This document shows positions 13,107 to 26,324 of a stretch of 64,000 nucleotides of DNA, piece after piece. Below the pieces are notes generated by a model. It saw only the letters and a list, made by a program, of their open reading frames with translations, was not told the DNA's origin and ran no database searches. This DNA comes from Pristionchus mayeri (lineage: Eukaryota > Nematoda > Chromadorea > Rhabditida > Neodiplogasteridae). The translations under genes were made by a program, and so were the position numbers. Location: contig BTRK01000003.1 in NCBI GenBank assembly GCA_036245805.1, forward strand, positions 22,099,292 through 22,163,291, written 5' to 3'. The number at the start of each line of letters is the position of its first letter. The stretch's first letter is position 1.

Positions 13107-16100
13107 TATGTCAAAGTCTGGAAGTCTTATGTGATATTTGAAGACGTTCAAATCCCGGAACGTGAGTTTCTTAGAAGAGAGAAGAGTAGAGTTAGATAAC
13201 GTGTGAAACATTCCGTTCATCACTGACAGTTAGTTCTAATGTGTTGTTCTTCTAATTCAATACAAGAGATCATACGATAAACAGTTCAAGAATTGTGATT
13301 AACGCGAAAGAATATGCTGTATAAATATCTTCAGCCTGAAGCAATGGACAGAGTGAGTGAGAATCTTGAGAAGGGAGGGTGAAGGGCCAAGTCATGGAGA
13401 CTCGTGTATTGTCCTCATGCTAATCAAAGAGAGGGAGAGAACATCCACTCTATTACTCAATCGTACTTCCACTCGAGTATCTCATTCGTTCTAGACATCA
13501 ACACATCTTCTTTATCTTTCAAAGCGTGAAATGTTCGCGTATTCGGGCTCGAAATGTGCAAGTTGGGAGTCAATTCATCTTGCTCTCTCATCTTTGACAA
13601 CTCCTTCAGTGATATGGATGTCTTCTCGCCCTCACAATGGCTTGCTCATTCTTCACTCCGCTTTTATTATTTGCTGTATTTGTACCAATTTTACGGTTAT
13701 GTTGTTTTGGACATATTTGTACCAATTTTACAGTTATGTTGTTTTGGATTTTATCGAGTTTCAACAGTTCAGATAGATAATAACATTTTTGATGAACTTG
13801 ATTTTTTTCAATTTATCTCTTCAGCGTTAGTTTACATTAGTTCGGCCTTCATAACTTTCCACTCGAAACTATAGAATCCATTCCAGACAAGATACTAACA
13901 TTTAACACATTTTTTGTACAAATCCCATTTTTACTCAGATTATACTTCTTGAGTTATAAATTTTTCTTCTTCTGATTTGGATCGTTTCCCCTCCAATTTG
14001 CTCTTACATAATATTTCTACTTTGGCATTTATTACCTCGTCATTCTCATCCATCCTTCTCGTCCCTGTTGCCACCCGTTGTCCCTTCCCTTCTCTTGTCT
14101 CCACAGTCTTCTTCCCTTCTCTCCTATCACTCGATCATCACCTCGGCTCGCTTTCATCTCTACAGTTTTTCTCCTCCCAACTGTTCTCCTCATAGCTTCT
14201 TGTCACAACATCACCCCTCCCCTCCCCCCCCCCCCCTTCTCAACCACTTTCCTTCTTTGTTCTGGCAACGGCTTCATCCAGAGAAAGCCCAGATCTTCTT
14301 CATCCAGTATCTTTTATCTGCCTGTTCATAATTTTGTCGCATCTGATGAACTTTCTTGACCCTAAATATTCTAGAATTTCTCGATGATTAAGAAATTCGA
14401 TCTAATCTCAAATATTCATCATGAAAGCAAGCGTACCAATAGAAAGTTAGGTAATATCGACAATTGTACATATATTCATCATGAAAGCAAGCGTACCAAT
14501 AGAAAGTTAGGTAATATCGACAATTGTACATATATGAGATATATCTCCACTTTATGAGTTTTTTTCGACAACTGTAGAATTTCGAGTTCTCTGATCGAAA
14601 GAATTCGCAGAACCTCGGTTTGGGTATCTCAGGGAAAAATAAAAATGGGCCATAATATTTTGCAAATAGCTGCCCGATTAATCTTCTACCCATAAGGAAT
14701 ATCTACTCTTCTAGGAAAAAGAAGTGAGCATCATCAGCGAGACAACTGCTTCCTCGGTGATTCCTCCAGTCTCCTATCACTATCACTGTCCTTATCCCTC
14801 TCTCTCCCTCCTCTTCGATTCCATTCTCTTGTCACCTTCCTGCCCACTCTCATATGGACTCGTGCCTCGATTTGACTAATGATCCTTCTCCCCTCCTCCC
14901 CTTCTCTTTCTTCTCCTTCTTCTTTATTCATTCTACCGTATTCGCTCGTGCTCCCCCTCCTCATCGATTCTCACACCGCTGAGAACCTTCTTTCCAAATT
15001 TTTCCTCGAAAAGGAAGTACCTTTGAAGTGGAAGAGAGAGAGAGAGAGAGAGATTGACTTGTAACTCCGCCCCTGTCCATCATTCACTAACTCTGATCCA
15101 ATGCTTACCTCAATTCTACTTTTCTCTCTCTCTAGATCATTCTTATATCCCCTTTTCATCACAAGTATTAGCATAGAGATAGAAGCTCTGAGTATTCTCC
15201 TTCTTGTTCCTCTCACATAAATCTACCGTAGTCTAGCCCGCCTCTCTTTTCTCCTCTACTCTTTGAGAGACCTCCATCTCTTTTTTTGGCTATGCTAAAT
15301 CGCGGCAACTTAATCAAAGCCTGCTCAAAAAGCGACAACGGAAGGTCGCGTACCTAATCTAATTAGTTCCCTCGATGCAACTCCCCCTCTCCCCCCCCCC
15401 TCCTCCTCCCCTCTCTCTTCCACTCATAACTCAGTCCTAATTGCCCTAGATCGTGTCAGATATCAATTGGGGAGGGGGAACACTCTCTCAATTACCGCCC
15501 ACTACCTGGAGAAATTACAAGCTGTGGTTACCATCGAATGCTCGGATACTGTAGTCTAGCGCTTATTGACTTACATTATCGATCTTAGCTCCACACTCTC
15601 TTTCTTAGTTTCGCAATTTTCTCTACCGGCCTCCTCTTCGATTCGCAACAATTTATCCCATGTGGGAGTGCGACAAAGTTGGCATCTGGCCGATTTGTCC
15701 TCATTTGTCTCTTTCTCAATCTGATCGCCCAATAAACGAGCGATTCGAAGGGAGAAGCAGTTGATCTCAGCGCACGTGCCGCTTTTTTTGCTCTGATCCT
15801 TCCCTATTTTTCAAATTTGAGAGTAATCCCGAACTTAAATGATGGTGGAATAGTTGGGGTAGTTGTGCGTGTTATGAGTAAAGGTGACAAAAAAGTGGTA
15901 ATGTTCTCATACAGTTCAGTGATTCGTTTGTAAATGGGGAAGTGTTTAGACTGTCGGATGACCCTAGAAGGGCGGACATCTGGGGGGTGCTCCGATGACG
16001 GTCAGGTCATGTTTACATTTCGGAATCCCCTTTTCATCTGACTTCATTCGACAGTTTCTAGTCCAAACTTCTGTCAAAAATACTCGTATCGAAGCACCAG

Positions 16101-17755
16101 ATTACAACAATTTTTTAAATCTTTCCTCTTTGTCAATTGCTCTGTTTGGCAGGTAAGAACAGCATATTTTCCGAACCGTCTACTTTTTTAAGGTTTTCTG
16201 CAAATACTTATCTCTCTGTGTTCTCAACGTTTTCCTCCACAGTAGTCTTCTCAACCGTAATCTAGGCTGTCTACCGTAGTCCCCTCCTCCCCCTTCTCCT
16301 CCCTCAATCAATATAGGCCCTCGATCGTGTATCTCGTCGTGTCTTTTCATCCTTTACCTTCTTCTCTCCACCTTTCTTCATCTATCTTCCCTCTCTTCAT
16401 TCCTCTTCCCTCATCTCAATTGCCCTCATTCCTCATATTCTCGACATCTTCCTTTATTCCCATCGAACTACCGTATAACTATTGAAATATACGGGCATAG
16501 TCATGAAGTTGTAAAGCGAAGTATTTTTTTGCTGAACGTAAATCTATCTAAAGTCTCAAAATTTAAATTAAATCTCGAAAAAGACAATTGTTTTATGAAT
16601 GCTCCTGAAAACATTTAGAGTTCATAATAATAGCCAAGCTTTGCCTACTCTTACTCTTACATTTCATCTGCTGTTTTGGGAGCACTAAAGAACCATAAAA
16701 TTTTTCTTTATTTCTTGTTTCACTGTTCACCACTCTGCGAAGATATTCAGAACATATTATTCAGAGCAATTGATGAATTACATACTGAGTATCTGATTAC
16801 GGTTGCACAAAAGTTGTGTATGCTGTTCATTGCTTCCGTAGGCTGATCTGAGGGAAAGCGACTCCATTTGATTCTATTTATTTCTCATTTCGAAGGGGTT
16901 CCTTCTTTTTTGACCTGGCCAAAAAAATTACCTGCACCGTCGTTTCTGGTTCTGCACAGTTATCTTTTCTTCTCAAAACGTTCTCGAGATGGGCTGAGAG
17001 AGAGAACGGGAGTAGATTGATCAGAGGGTAGTCGGCCTTTCATCAAAGGGAAGATTCCTCGATTTTATCTTGTCTTTTCTCCCCGTCAAGAATTTGTCAC
17101 ACGTATGTTGCGATCCGTTATGGTAAGAACCCTACCTAAGAACCACAGAAAAGTTTGCCGAAGGGACGATACAACGAATTTCACAGCATTCACATGACAT
17201 ACTTCATCCAAACCGCCTTTTTTCAAATACAATTGATTTGAAAATACATATAGATTTTTTCAAATTTCCGGCTACAGTATCTATAAACTTGCTTCTCCCT
17301 TGCTCAAGTTCCCAATTTGATTCCTCCTCTTCTCCTTTATCTCGCCCTCTCCCATTTATCACTTCCATTACCATAATCCCCTTCCTAGCAAGCCTCAATC
17401 GTGTTTCGCAGTCACTTCTATCCTCATTCTCGAGACTCGTGAATTGATAGGCTTCTCCCCCCTCTTCCTCCCCTCAGGCATCCTTTGATCTCGCCGCCTC
17501 ACCAGATTCAGTATCCTTCTACAATGACGCAGAATTCTTCCTCGTCCATCTCTGACCTATTGACTGGCCATCGCTCGTCACTCACCTATCTCACCTCTTC
17601 ATTCTTCATTTCTCATGCACTTTACTTCGTCATGTCACATCTCCTCCCCTTGACTCCGCCCCTTTCTTCTCCAACCAATCGCCATCTCTCACCCCCTCCC
17701 CCTCGCCTCGACTCCATCTCAATTGTCCCCCCAGTCCTCTCCCTCCCCTCCTCTA
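13107..17755. other. Hox intergenic region, lin-39 upstream side
   Basis: 4.6 kb upstream of lin-39. It holds two short tandem duplications (13679-13749 and 14412-14535), a GA microsatellite at about 15037-15053, several TACCGTA motifs (14934, 15229, 16273, 16468) and C/T-rich stretches at 14060-14250, 16280-16480 and 17460-17760. No conserved coding exon was recognised. Promoter and enhancer content is expected but cannot be read directly. Confidence 0.5.
14412..14535. repeat. 60 bp tandem duplication
   Basis: Two consecutive copies with a 60 bp period, starting at 14412 and 14472 with ATATTCATCATGAAAGCAAG, followed by the first bases of a third. The copies are identical as read. It causes a repeated peptide in a shadow reading frame and does not look coding. 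Confidence 0.85.
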
Positions 17756-20700
17756 ATGAGCCCTACAGACGACTCCATCCCATCGTCATCTTCATCTGAA
17801 TCTTCGATGACGTCATCTACGAGTGCCTCCTCCGACCCTTTCCCGCCCTCTTCCTCCTCCTACTTCAACTACGACCCTGCAGCAGCTGCAGCTGCAGCCT
17901 CCTTCTATCCTGCAGCAGGTGCAGCCCCTCAGTTCGCAGCGACGGCAGGAGATCAGGCGAGTACCCCTCTCCCAGAGGAGAAACTCACACTTTCTTATCA
18001 TCCCCTCAGGCTATTAATCAGTGGGAAGGGAGAGAAGCGAGGGAGGGAGACCTGAAGGATTGAACCCCCCTCCCCCCTCACGATGAGACTCATTTATAAA
18101 GAAGAGCAGAAGAATGATCGTCGTTCAAGTAGTTAGGAGTGAATGAGAGAGTGGAGAGAGACGATGGGATAGGTGACAGTCGAGACTACAAAAGGAGACA
18201 TCCATCATAACTTAGTGACAGTTCCTCACATAGAACATTCCTTTAGGATGCCGCATAGGAGTGGTAGGTCACTCACTTCCCTCATTCATTTTGGTCCTCT
18301 TCGAATTGTGAGTAGGAGGGATGAGAGAGAAGAGGAGAAGCGAAAACCGCAAGACGTAAAATCGATAGGCGCTTGTCTCTCTTTTAGTTTTCTTAAATCT
18401 CAAATCGCAGGTGCTGCAATACCAGAATGGAGGAGATTGGAAGGAAGAAAAGGACGATAAGAGGTAAGCAATCCCTTTTTTACTCGGTCTAATTGAACGA
18501 TGTTGAGTGTGTAAAGTGAACATCAAATGTCTAGATTACTTGCTCATTTTTTCCATCCACTTCCCTTACTCAGTTTTACCGTTCTCGACTGACTCTGATA
18601 ATTGAAAATTGTGATAAGGAGAGGAGGAGTAGTGGCTATTTACTCCCCTCTCTGATGACTGATGGAATAGACTGGCAGAGACCAGAAGAGACTCATCGAT
18701 TCCCAAGTGTTGAAGGCGTGAGAAGAATGAAGAAGAGAGAGGAGAAGACGATCTTTGGTCTCTATTCCTTATCCATTCCAGTCTCGATTCTGGGGAGGAG
18801 AAAACTCCATCGGGGACGCCAGTCTATCCATGGATGACCAGAGTGCACAACAATGGAGGTGAGAGAACACTTTTACATTTGGGAAATTTTCATTTATTCG
18901 GATTACCCATCGTTGTGGACAACTTTGCACAATTCTTTTCATAACTTATCGTTTTAGTCTCTTATACCGTTGAAACTTGAGCTGCTTAGAATCTGATTTC
19001 ATGGTCGAGGAAAAAAATGCAGTATATTATGTTCACACTTGGGTAGGGGTTATGCGGTTCGTTGGCATTAATGTGGCAATTTTAAACTTTTACAACAAGC
19101 GTAGAATATTAGAGTATGCTCGATAAAGTGAGGAGAAGGGGAATGGCGAGTTCCCAATAGTTGAGAAGCGGTCTATTGATTCTTATCGCTCTCAGATGAG
19201 TAAGGGTTGAAAAACTATGAAGATTGTTTGGATATTTCGAAGACATCGTGAATGCCTTCCGAGAGAGATGACGAAATGGTTTTGCATCGATCGGTTCATT
19301 CTGTGTTCAGCCTCTTCGTTCGTAGAGAGATAGGAATCTCGCAAGTTGCACCCCTTCCCTCCCATCTCTCCCATCTCTCTATTCCATCTGTGGAGGGGAA
19401 GTTATTACAGGGGTGGAACAACATTGAATTATGAACACAATAGAGACAACTTCCATTGTCCATAGATTATTCTTATTATTGGCACGATGGAAATGGCAAG
19501 GGAATAGATGTACCTGCATTGAGGTCTCCCCAATAGATCAGGGATAGTGTTAATGAGTGACATCTCCTCCTTCTGTCGATAGTCACTGTCTCCATTCCTC
19601 ATCCTCTTGTCACTCTCTGTTTCGGCATTTCCTCCCTCTTCGCAACACGAAACACGCACATTTCTCATCCACCTGTCACCATATTTCAGCTTAATAACCC
19701 ATTACGACGCGATTGCCTCTAGAGAGGGTTGATGAATGGCTGCTGCTCCCCCTTCTCACCCCCTGCAGGATGCAGCTGCAGCAGGGATTGCTGCAGGGTG
19801 GAAGGGCACTTCAAGGAGAGAGCTGGTCGAATGTCCTTTCCATGGGGGATGGCTGACTGGGTCGCCTCTCACGCGATGCCCCACTCAATCTCATCCCTTC
19901 CTCCCTTCCATTCTTGACACTTCCCTCCTCTCAATTAGCAACTAGGAGACGAATCCGCGAGTGGAAGTCTCTCCCCGTTTCGCTCTTCTCAATATTGTGA
20001 CACCTGTCAGAGGGGGATTCATCCAGTGGGAATCTTCCCCCTCCTTATCCATCGAGAGTGCTGTAAAGCCCCTTCCCTTCCCCTCCTTTGAAGTGAGCGA
20101 CGATGACTGAGACTGATTGATTCCACCACAGTTACAAAGAGATTAGCAGAGAGAGAGAGGAGAACGACACACTTGTTAGGACTGTTCTGAATTGAGACAG
20201 GCAGGGGACCTCAATGACACAATCTGTTCCTGTTTCACATGGCAGCGAAATTAACATACGGCGCGGCGGATTTCCGGTCTGTTCTCCTTCCCTTTTCCCT
20301 CTTTTCCCCGTTCGGAAGGGATTTGGAAATAAGGGAGAAATTGAGAAGGAAGTCCCCTGCAGGGGACGATTTGTGCCTTCTTCTTCCATTCCTTGATCTC
20401 TATCTTGCGGATAATAGTTATTGGATGAGGGGGGACAACGATTAGTCATCTCTCTCTCCCTCTGTCGATAAGGCGAGAATCTGGCTGATTTACTGCCCTT
20501 CCTATCACAACCAAGTGAGAGAGTGAGAGATACAGTGACACAAGGTCAGTTATGAGAGGATGATTGAATTAGAGCTGCCAATGAGAGCACCAGTTGGCAC
20601 CAAGAGATAACACCACATTGCGTTGGAGAAGCAATAGAGGAGTGAAGCGGATGTGCACTGAGAAAATCCAATACACTATCATTGTCTGCAACATAGATAG

Positions 20701-21324
20701 AACCGGAAGTTGATTTCCAGATTTTAATTTCGTGATTGTTGGAGGATCTTCGAAGGGCGGCGAGAAGCGACAACGGACTGCGTACACTCGGAATCAAGTG
20801 CTCGAGTTGGAGAAGGAGTTCCACTTCAACAAGTATCTAACCAGGAAGAGACGCATCGAGATTTCCCACTCATTGATGCTCAGCGAGAGACAGGTCAGTC
20901 TTTGGGCTCTGAGGAGCAATGCCATTTCGAAGAAACGAGCAATACATGTGAAATTGGAAGAAAATATTTGAATCTCTTAATTTTCAGGTGAAAATTTGGT
21001 TCCAAAACCGCCGTATGAAGCACAAAAAGGAGCACAAGGTCAGCTATTTCGATTGTTTTCACTCTTTGTTCTCGTGGACCCCACATTGATTCGCTTGTAC
21101 TGGTTTTCACTCTGTATGCTGTTCAATGAGTCATGAAAGTCAACCACTGATAATTCGCTTCCTCTAATATGTCCATTCAAAACATATTCAACTGATCAAT
21201 GATTTATGTTAAGGACAAGCCGATGGTAACTCCGATGATGCCGTTCCCCTCGGGAGTCCCCTTCATCAACACCTTCAACGCAGCCCTCCAGAGGAACTTG
21301 TTCATGCAGGCCAATCAATTCTAG
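17756..21324 (+). CDS. lin-39: Hox4/5 (Scr/Dfd)-class homeobox protein LIN-39
   Basis: A mid-body Hox transcription factor of about 213 residues. Exons: 17756-17956, 18411-18463, 18782-18858, 20745-20893, 20988-21038 and 21214-21324; phases agree throughout. The N-terminus is Ser-rich with an Ala run (about 42-48). The hexapeptide VYPWMTRVH (99-107), a TALE-cofactor contact, lies in exon 3. The homeodomain spans about 117-177, with [19 protein letters not shown] and [16 protein letters not shown]. The C-terminus begins [11 protein letters not shown], a nematode LIN-39 signature as I recall it. The first intron appears to be GC-AG (CAG|GCGAGT). The start ATG at 17756 is the first in frame after a stretch without a clear upstream exon; an additional 5' exon is possible. 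C. elegans LIN-39 is somewhat longer (about 250 residues). Confidence 0.92.
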
Positions 21325-22363
21325 TCCCCAATTCCCTTCCCGGTCCGTCCGAGTAGATCACTCCAGTAGTAAAGCCATAGGAATCTTTCCGATGCAATCC
21401 ATCTGGGTCCTCCACTTATTGAGCATGAGTCCTGTCTGTACAGACTAGGTCGTGTCCCTCTTGAGTTTCTCCTTCCCTCGATTCATTCCGATTTCCTCGC
21501 CTTTCCTTCTTCTCTTCACAGCTTTCTCCTTTCTCTGGGTAGTCTCATTCTCTTATTCGCTTTATTAGCTTCTTTGTCCCTATTTCCACCGTTTCGAGAC
21601 ATTTCAAGTGTTCTCTCACTTCGTGTTCTCCTTTCTCTTCTCCGAACAGAGTATTCTTCCCCTCATAATTCCTCGTATTCCCTCCTTACAAGGTGTAATT
21701 CCCCCTTTGCAAGGTGTCCCTCTCCATCCATCACGGTACTTCGTTGTATATTTATCGAACTATAAAGATTAATCGTGCTCTTCCCTCCGTGTCCCTCCAT
21801 CATCACCTGCCCACTTCCCGATTCAGAATTCTCCCATTCCTGACCAACTCCAATTAGTAACCTACTGTAAACGGAGAGAGGAGGTCTAGAATGCATATTC
21901 AAACGGGGGAGTAATATGGGAAGGGGAGGGGAAGGGGGAGAGGGAAAGAGGCGGGTTTGATGAATGAGAGCTGTCCATGGAATACGGTAAGTGAGGGGGG
22001 AGGAGGGGGATCGATGCACGGATGAGGGATGTGTGGAAGAAAGAGAGGGAGTTGACATCAGAGAAGGCTCCCAGTAGTCAAGGCAATCACGTACGGAAAA
22101 GGAACGGGCAATTGGAGAAATTAATTTTCGAATCTCCACCCAACGTTATATTTTTTTTTCGACATCTCTCACAATTCTCAAAGCTTAGTATTGTTATACG
22201 AAATATCACAATAAATCGTATTAGATATGGAAAAAAATCGTTCTTCAATACCCCAATAGGAAAAAAGAGTGCGTACATACTTTCCGAAAAAAAGGTGTAT
22301 TGCAGATATTATCGGCAGAACAAAATTAAAACAGTTGACCTTTCCTAACAGAATGCACCCACT
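21325..22363. other. lin-39 downstream region
   Basis: About 1 kb after the lin-39 stop. It is C/T-rich (21480-21640) and then G/A-rich (21870-22020). No gene or RNA was recognised. Confidence 0.5.
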
Positions 22364-22663
22364 GTTTAAAGGGGTGCTCCGGAGAATGTTTGGCCAACCG
22401 TAGTGAACCAGTGGATGTTGTAGAGCTCACTCACCCGATCAGAAATCACTTTGTACGAAGTTCCACAGACGACTCTGGGGCTATTTGCATAGGCGCAAAG
22501 TTCATTGACGGCGCAGGGTAGTGGTTTGCTCATTTATGTTTCACTCGCTCTTCTTATTTATCGTCTCTTTCTCGTGGTAAATTCGCAACAGTTTCCCACT
22601 GAGAGCGCAGAATTTTCGTGGTGGGACCCCGTAACATTCATTCCCCGGAGCACTCCTTTAAAC
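22364..22663. mobile_element. MITE with GTTTAAAGGGGTGCTCCGG termini
   Basis: A 300 bp segment whose ends are inverted repeats: GTTTAAAGGGGTGCTCCGGA on the left and TCCCCGGAGCACTCCTTTAAAC on the right, with one mismatch. TTTAAA may be the target duplication or part of the terminus. The interior has no coding potential. Confidence 0.65.
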
Positions 22664-23161
22664 ATTTTTTTTTAAATTTATGTAATTCATTTGTTTCTTC
22701 CGTCTGAACGGCGGTATGGATGAGATTTTGGAAGTGAATGGTAGTGAGGGACAATTGGAATCGTAGAATCAGTTGTGCTTGATTTCACGCGGAAAATTAA
22801 GCGAATGCATAATCAATTCCTAGTTAGAAAAATATCTTCACAAACCGTCGCCCGTTCACAATCCGCCCCCTCTATTATTTCTCATTGTGACATATGAGTG
22901 AAAAATTATGAAATTTAGATTTCGAAGAGCGCCAGACATAAATATTGATGAAGAAAGAGTGAAGGGCACATTTTCATGTTAGATTAGGGAGCTTGAATTT
23001 TTTTAAGGTTTTTTTTTTTTTTTTAAGGCCATTATTTGCGACAAAACGAATGATTCTGAAAAGAATAAAACCTAAGGATGCAGTATTAAACTACTGACAT
23101 TTTTTGCATGGTTATTTAATACGCATACAGATTAACAATCGCATTTAAACACAGAATATCC

Positions 23162-24580
23162 CACGAATTATTAGCAGTCGATGTTGATATAAATGGTGAC
23201 CTAATTAGGATTGTCTGCGCCTACCGTAATCCCAAAGCAAATACGATACAAACTGCCTCTCTTGCCAAGTCAATTCTTGACCTTTGCTCATGCCCCCAAC
23301 CAACAATAGTTACTGGCGACTTTAATCTACCCGATATCAACTGGTCAATCTTCCCCTCTCCCCAGCCAAAAGCAGTTACCCCTCCCTCCCAATCATTCAT
23401 TGACCTCTGTAACTCAGCAAAACTTGCCCAATTTGTCAAAGAACCTACCAGAAAGGAAAACATCCTTGATTTAGTATTATGTAACCATCCCAGCCTCGTC
23501 ACCCAAACTGAAGTATGCCCCCCTTTCGAAATGTCTGACCATTCGACGGTCGAATTCAAGTTTGCAATGAGTCATTCGGCACCCGCTTTTACTCTGAGGC
23601 GCGACTACAGAAATGCAGATTATGACCTCATTAACTCTCAGTTAGCAAACATCGATTGGACAAGCGCATTTTCGAAAATATCACATGTGGATCTCATGTA
23701 CGACCTCTTGATAAGCGTCATTCAAAAATCAATAGACATCCATGTTCCATGGACCAAAGTGAGCCTTTCACATGGAAAACTTCCCCCCCATATTGAGCGA
23801 CTCTTAGGAAAGCGTTTTCAAGCATGGCAGAAATCAATTAATAGCAACGATCCGAATGATCAACATGAATTCGAGAACCTAAACAAAAAGTTTCGCAAAG
23901 AGTTACAACGGTGTCACAAAACCATCGAGAAAAAAGTGATCGAAAGCGATGATAAGAACAAGTTCTTCCGTTTTATGAAACGTTGTTCTAATAAATCCAA
24001 GGGAGTAGAAGGTCTGACGAGAGCTGATGGCACCTTAGTAATGGATGACTTAGGCAAAGCAAATTTACTTGCCGAAACTTTTGTTAGCGTGTTCACCATC
24101 GTTGATGGAAAACAGCCAAATAGTCAAGACCTCCCTCAACTTGGTAATTACGAAGAACCCCAGTTTCTTAGGCATGAAATCTGTGCCCTTATTGAGAAAT
24201 GGAAACGCTCCTCCTGTAAAACCCCCGAGAACATTGACCTCACCTTCATAAAACGAATTGCCGTACCCATTTCCGAAGCACTTGAAATCATTTTTAGGAA
24301 CTCCTATCAATCTGGAAAGGTCCCCTCCCATTGGCGACATTCCATAGTAACACCAGTTAAGAAATCACCCCCCTTTTCCAATCCCCTAAACTACAGGCCC
24401 ATCTCAATTACATCCTTCTTTTGTCAAGTTTTTGAACGCATTTTGTGCAAATCCATTATCACCCATTGTGAACAATTAGATATTTTCCCCGATGAGCAAT
24501 ACGGATTCCGTAAGAAACGATCGCGTGAACTTCAAATGCTCGAAGTCCTCGAACACTGGACAGCATCTGACGAGAGCTGA
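23162..24580 (+). pseudogene. LINE ORF2 fragment: endonuclease to N-terminal reverse transcriptase
   Basis: An open frame runs through the endonuclease C-terminus, a linker with a basic region (KKFRKELQRCHKTIEKK) and the first reverse transcriptase blocks (YRPISITSFF, QYGFRKKRSRELQ). It ends in ASDES and a stop immediately after the first copy of the duplicated block. The stop results from the duplication, whose 553 bp length is not a multiple of three. The upstream end lacks the endonuclease N-terminus, so this is a 5'-truncated copy. Confidence 0.85.
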
Positions 24581-25121
24581 TGGCACCTTAGTAATGGATG
24601 ACTTAGGCAAAGCAAATTTACTTGCCGAAACTTTTGTTAGCGTGTTCACCATCGATGATGGAAAACAGCCAAATAGTCAAGACCTCCCTCAACTTGGTAA
24701 TTACGAAGAACCCCAGTTTCTTAGGCAGGAAATCTGTGCCCTTATTGAGAAATGGAAACGCTCCTCCTGTAAAACCCCCGAGAACATTGACCTCACCTTC
24801 ATAAAACGAATTGCCGTACCCATTTCCGAAGCACTTGAAATCATTTTTAGGAACTCCTATCAATCTGGAAAGGTCCCCTCCCATTGGCGACATTCCATAG
24901 TAACACCAGTTAAGAAATCACCCCCCTTTTCCAATCCCCTAAACTACAGGCCCATCTCAATTACATCCTTCTTTTGTCGAGTTTTTGAACGCATTTTGTG
25001 CAAATCCATTATCACCCATTGTGAACAATTAGATATTTTCCCCGATGAGCAATACGGATTCCGTAAGAAACGATCGCGTGAACTTCAAATGCTCGAAGTC
25101 CTCGAACACTGGACAGCATCT
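24016..25121 (+). repeat. 553 bp tandem duplication inside the LINE
   Basis: Copy 1 (24016-24568) and copy 2 (24569-25121) both begin GACGAGAGCTGATGGCACC and end at GGACAGCATCT. I noticed three substitutions between them (near 24101, 24173 and 24427 of copy 1). The very low divergence points to a recent duplication or an assembly error. Confidence 0.9.
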
Positions 25122-26192
25122 ATTAGTGAAGGGAAACCAGTTGACGTCATCTATTTTGATTTTGCAAAAGCCTTTGATAGAGTCTCCCACCCCAAGCTAA
25201 AACTCAAGCTCACCACCATAGGTCTCTCCGATAATACAGTCAACTGGATAACAGGATATCTCACTCATAGATCATTCCAAGTGAGAGTAAAAGATGCGCT
25301 TTCTACCTCAATGCCTGTAACTAGCGGCGTTCCACAAGGCTCAGTCTTAGGCCCTCTGTTATTTCTTATTTACACCTCAGAAATCCCTTCCCTAGTTCAA
25401 AACCACGGAGTCGTTGCGAGAATGTATGCCGATGACATAAAAATATATCGATCCTTTAGAAAGGGAAATTCGCCTGCCCCACTACAAACTGCGATTGACA
25501 CTATCGTAAACTGGTCCGAAGAGTGGCAACTCCCCCTTGCTGCGCATAAGTGTAACTCACTGCACCTAGGCAGAGCAAATACAAAGCGAACATATGCTAT
25601 TGGAACCACAACTCTGGAACAAAAAGAAAAAGTGAAAGACCTCGGCTTTGTTATCCAGAAAAACCTCTCATTCTCTGACCATTGTTCTACCGTATCCACT
25701 AAAGGCAAAACTGCATGTCACACTATCCTCAGAGCCTTACGAACCAAAAATATAGAAGTATTTCTCAAAACGTACTCAATGTATATTAGACCGATTTTAG
25801 AAAGCGCTTCCTCCGTCTTCAATCCGTACCAAAATAAAGATAAAAAAGAACTCGAAAAAGTACAGAACTACTTCACAAGACGTTTATTTATGCGCTGTTT
25901 TAATCATACCTGGGAAAACATGCCCACTGCTCTCGCTCGCAACAAGAAACTGGGCATTGAGTCCCTAGAGAAGCGTAGAATAGCGATTGATAAGAGAGTA
26001 GCCACAAATCTCATCCGAGGCAAATATAGTATTTCCAACCGAAAACCACATTATTTCAAAATCTACTACACTCGAAACGGCATGAACTTCAATAATCCTG
26101 GATCGAACCACAACTACAGACACAATAGCTTCTTTCCAAGAGCGGCAAGGCTTTTAGTAAATACCGAGAATCAAACCAGTTCATCTGAGTAG
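24571..26192 (+). pseudogene. LINE ORF2 fragment: reverse transcriptase and C-terminal domain
   Basis: The second copy of the duplicated block opens in the +1 frame. It reads the whole palm region: FDFAKAFDRVSH, GVPQGSVLGPLLFLIY and the catalytic YADD box (MYADDIKIYR), then a thumb and a C-terminal segment rich in Lys/Arg, to a TAG at 26190-26192. The frame is intact, so decay appears recent. Together with the upstream fragment it makes up an endonuclease-RT protein split by the duplication. Confidence 0.88.
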
Positions 26193-26288
26193 ATCCCCCC
26201 GACCCTATTATCCCAATAACCACTCGTCATTTTAACCGTCATTAATATTCTATTTCAATTCTGTGAACGTTATTTCGAACGAAATAGC

Positions 26289-26290
<2 letters not shown>

Positions 26291-26324
<34 letters not shown>
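26291..26324. repeat. (AT)n microsatellite at the LINE 3' end
   Basis: About 17 AT units directly follow the retrotransposon 3' region. Simple-repeat tails of this kind replace poly(A) in some non-LTR families. Confidence 0.85.

Noticed and set aside
12945..13199. 84-codon open frame
   Set aside because: Lies mostly inside the 528 bp palindromic MITE.
17478..17560. Possible 5' exon of lin-39 (frame reading DLAASPDSVSFYNDAEFF after CCCCTCAG)
   Set aside because: It looks coding-like but ends at a stop without a usable GT donor into the exon at 17756; no support for joining it.
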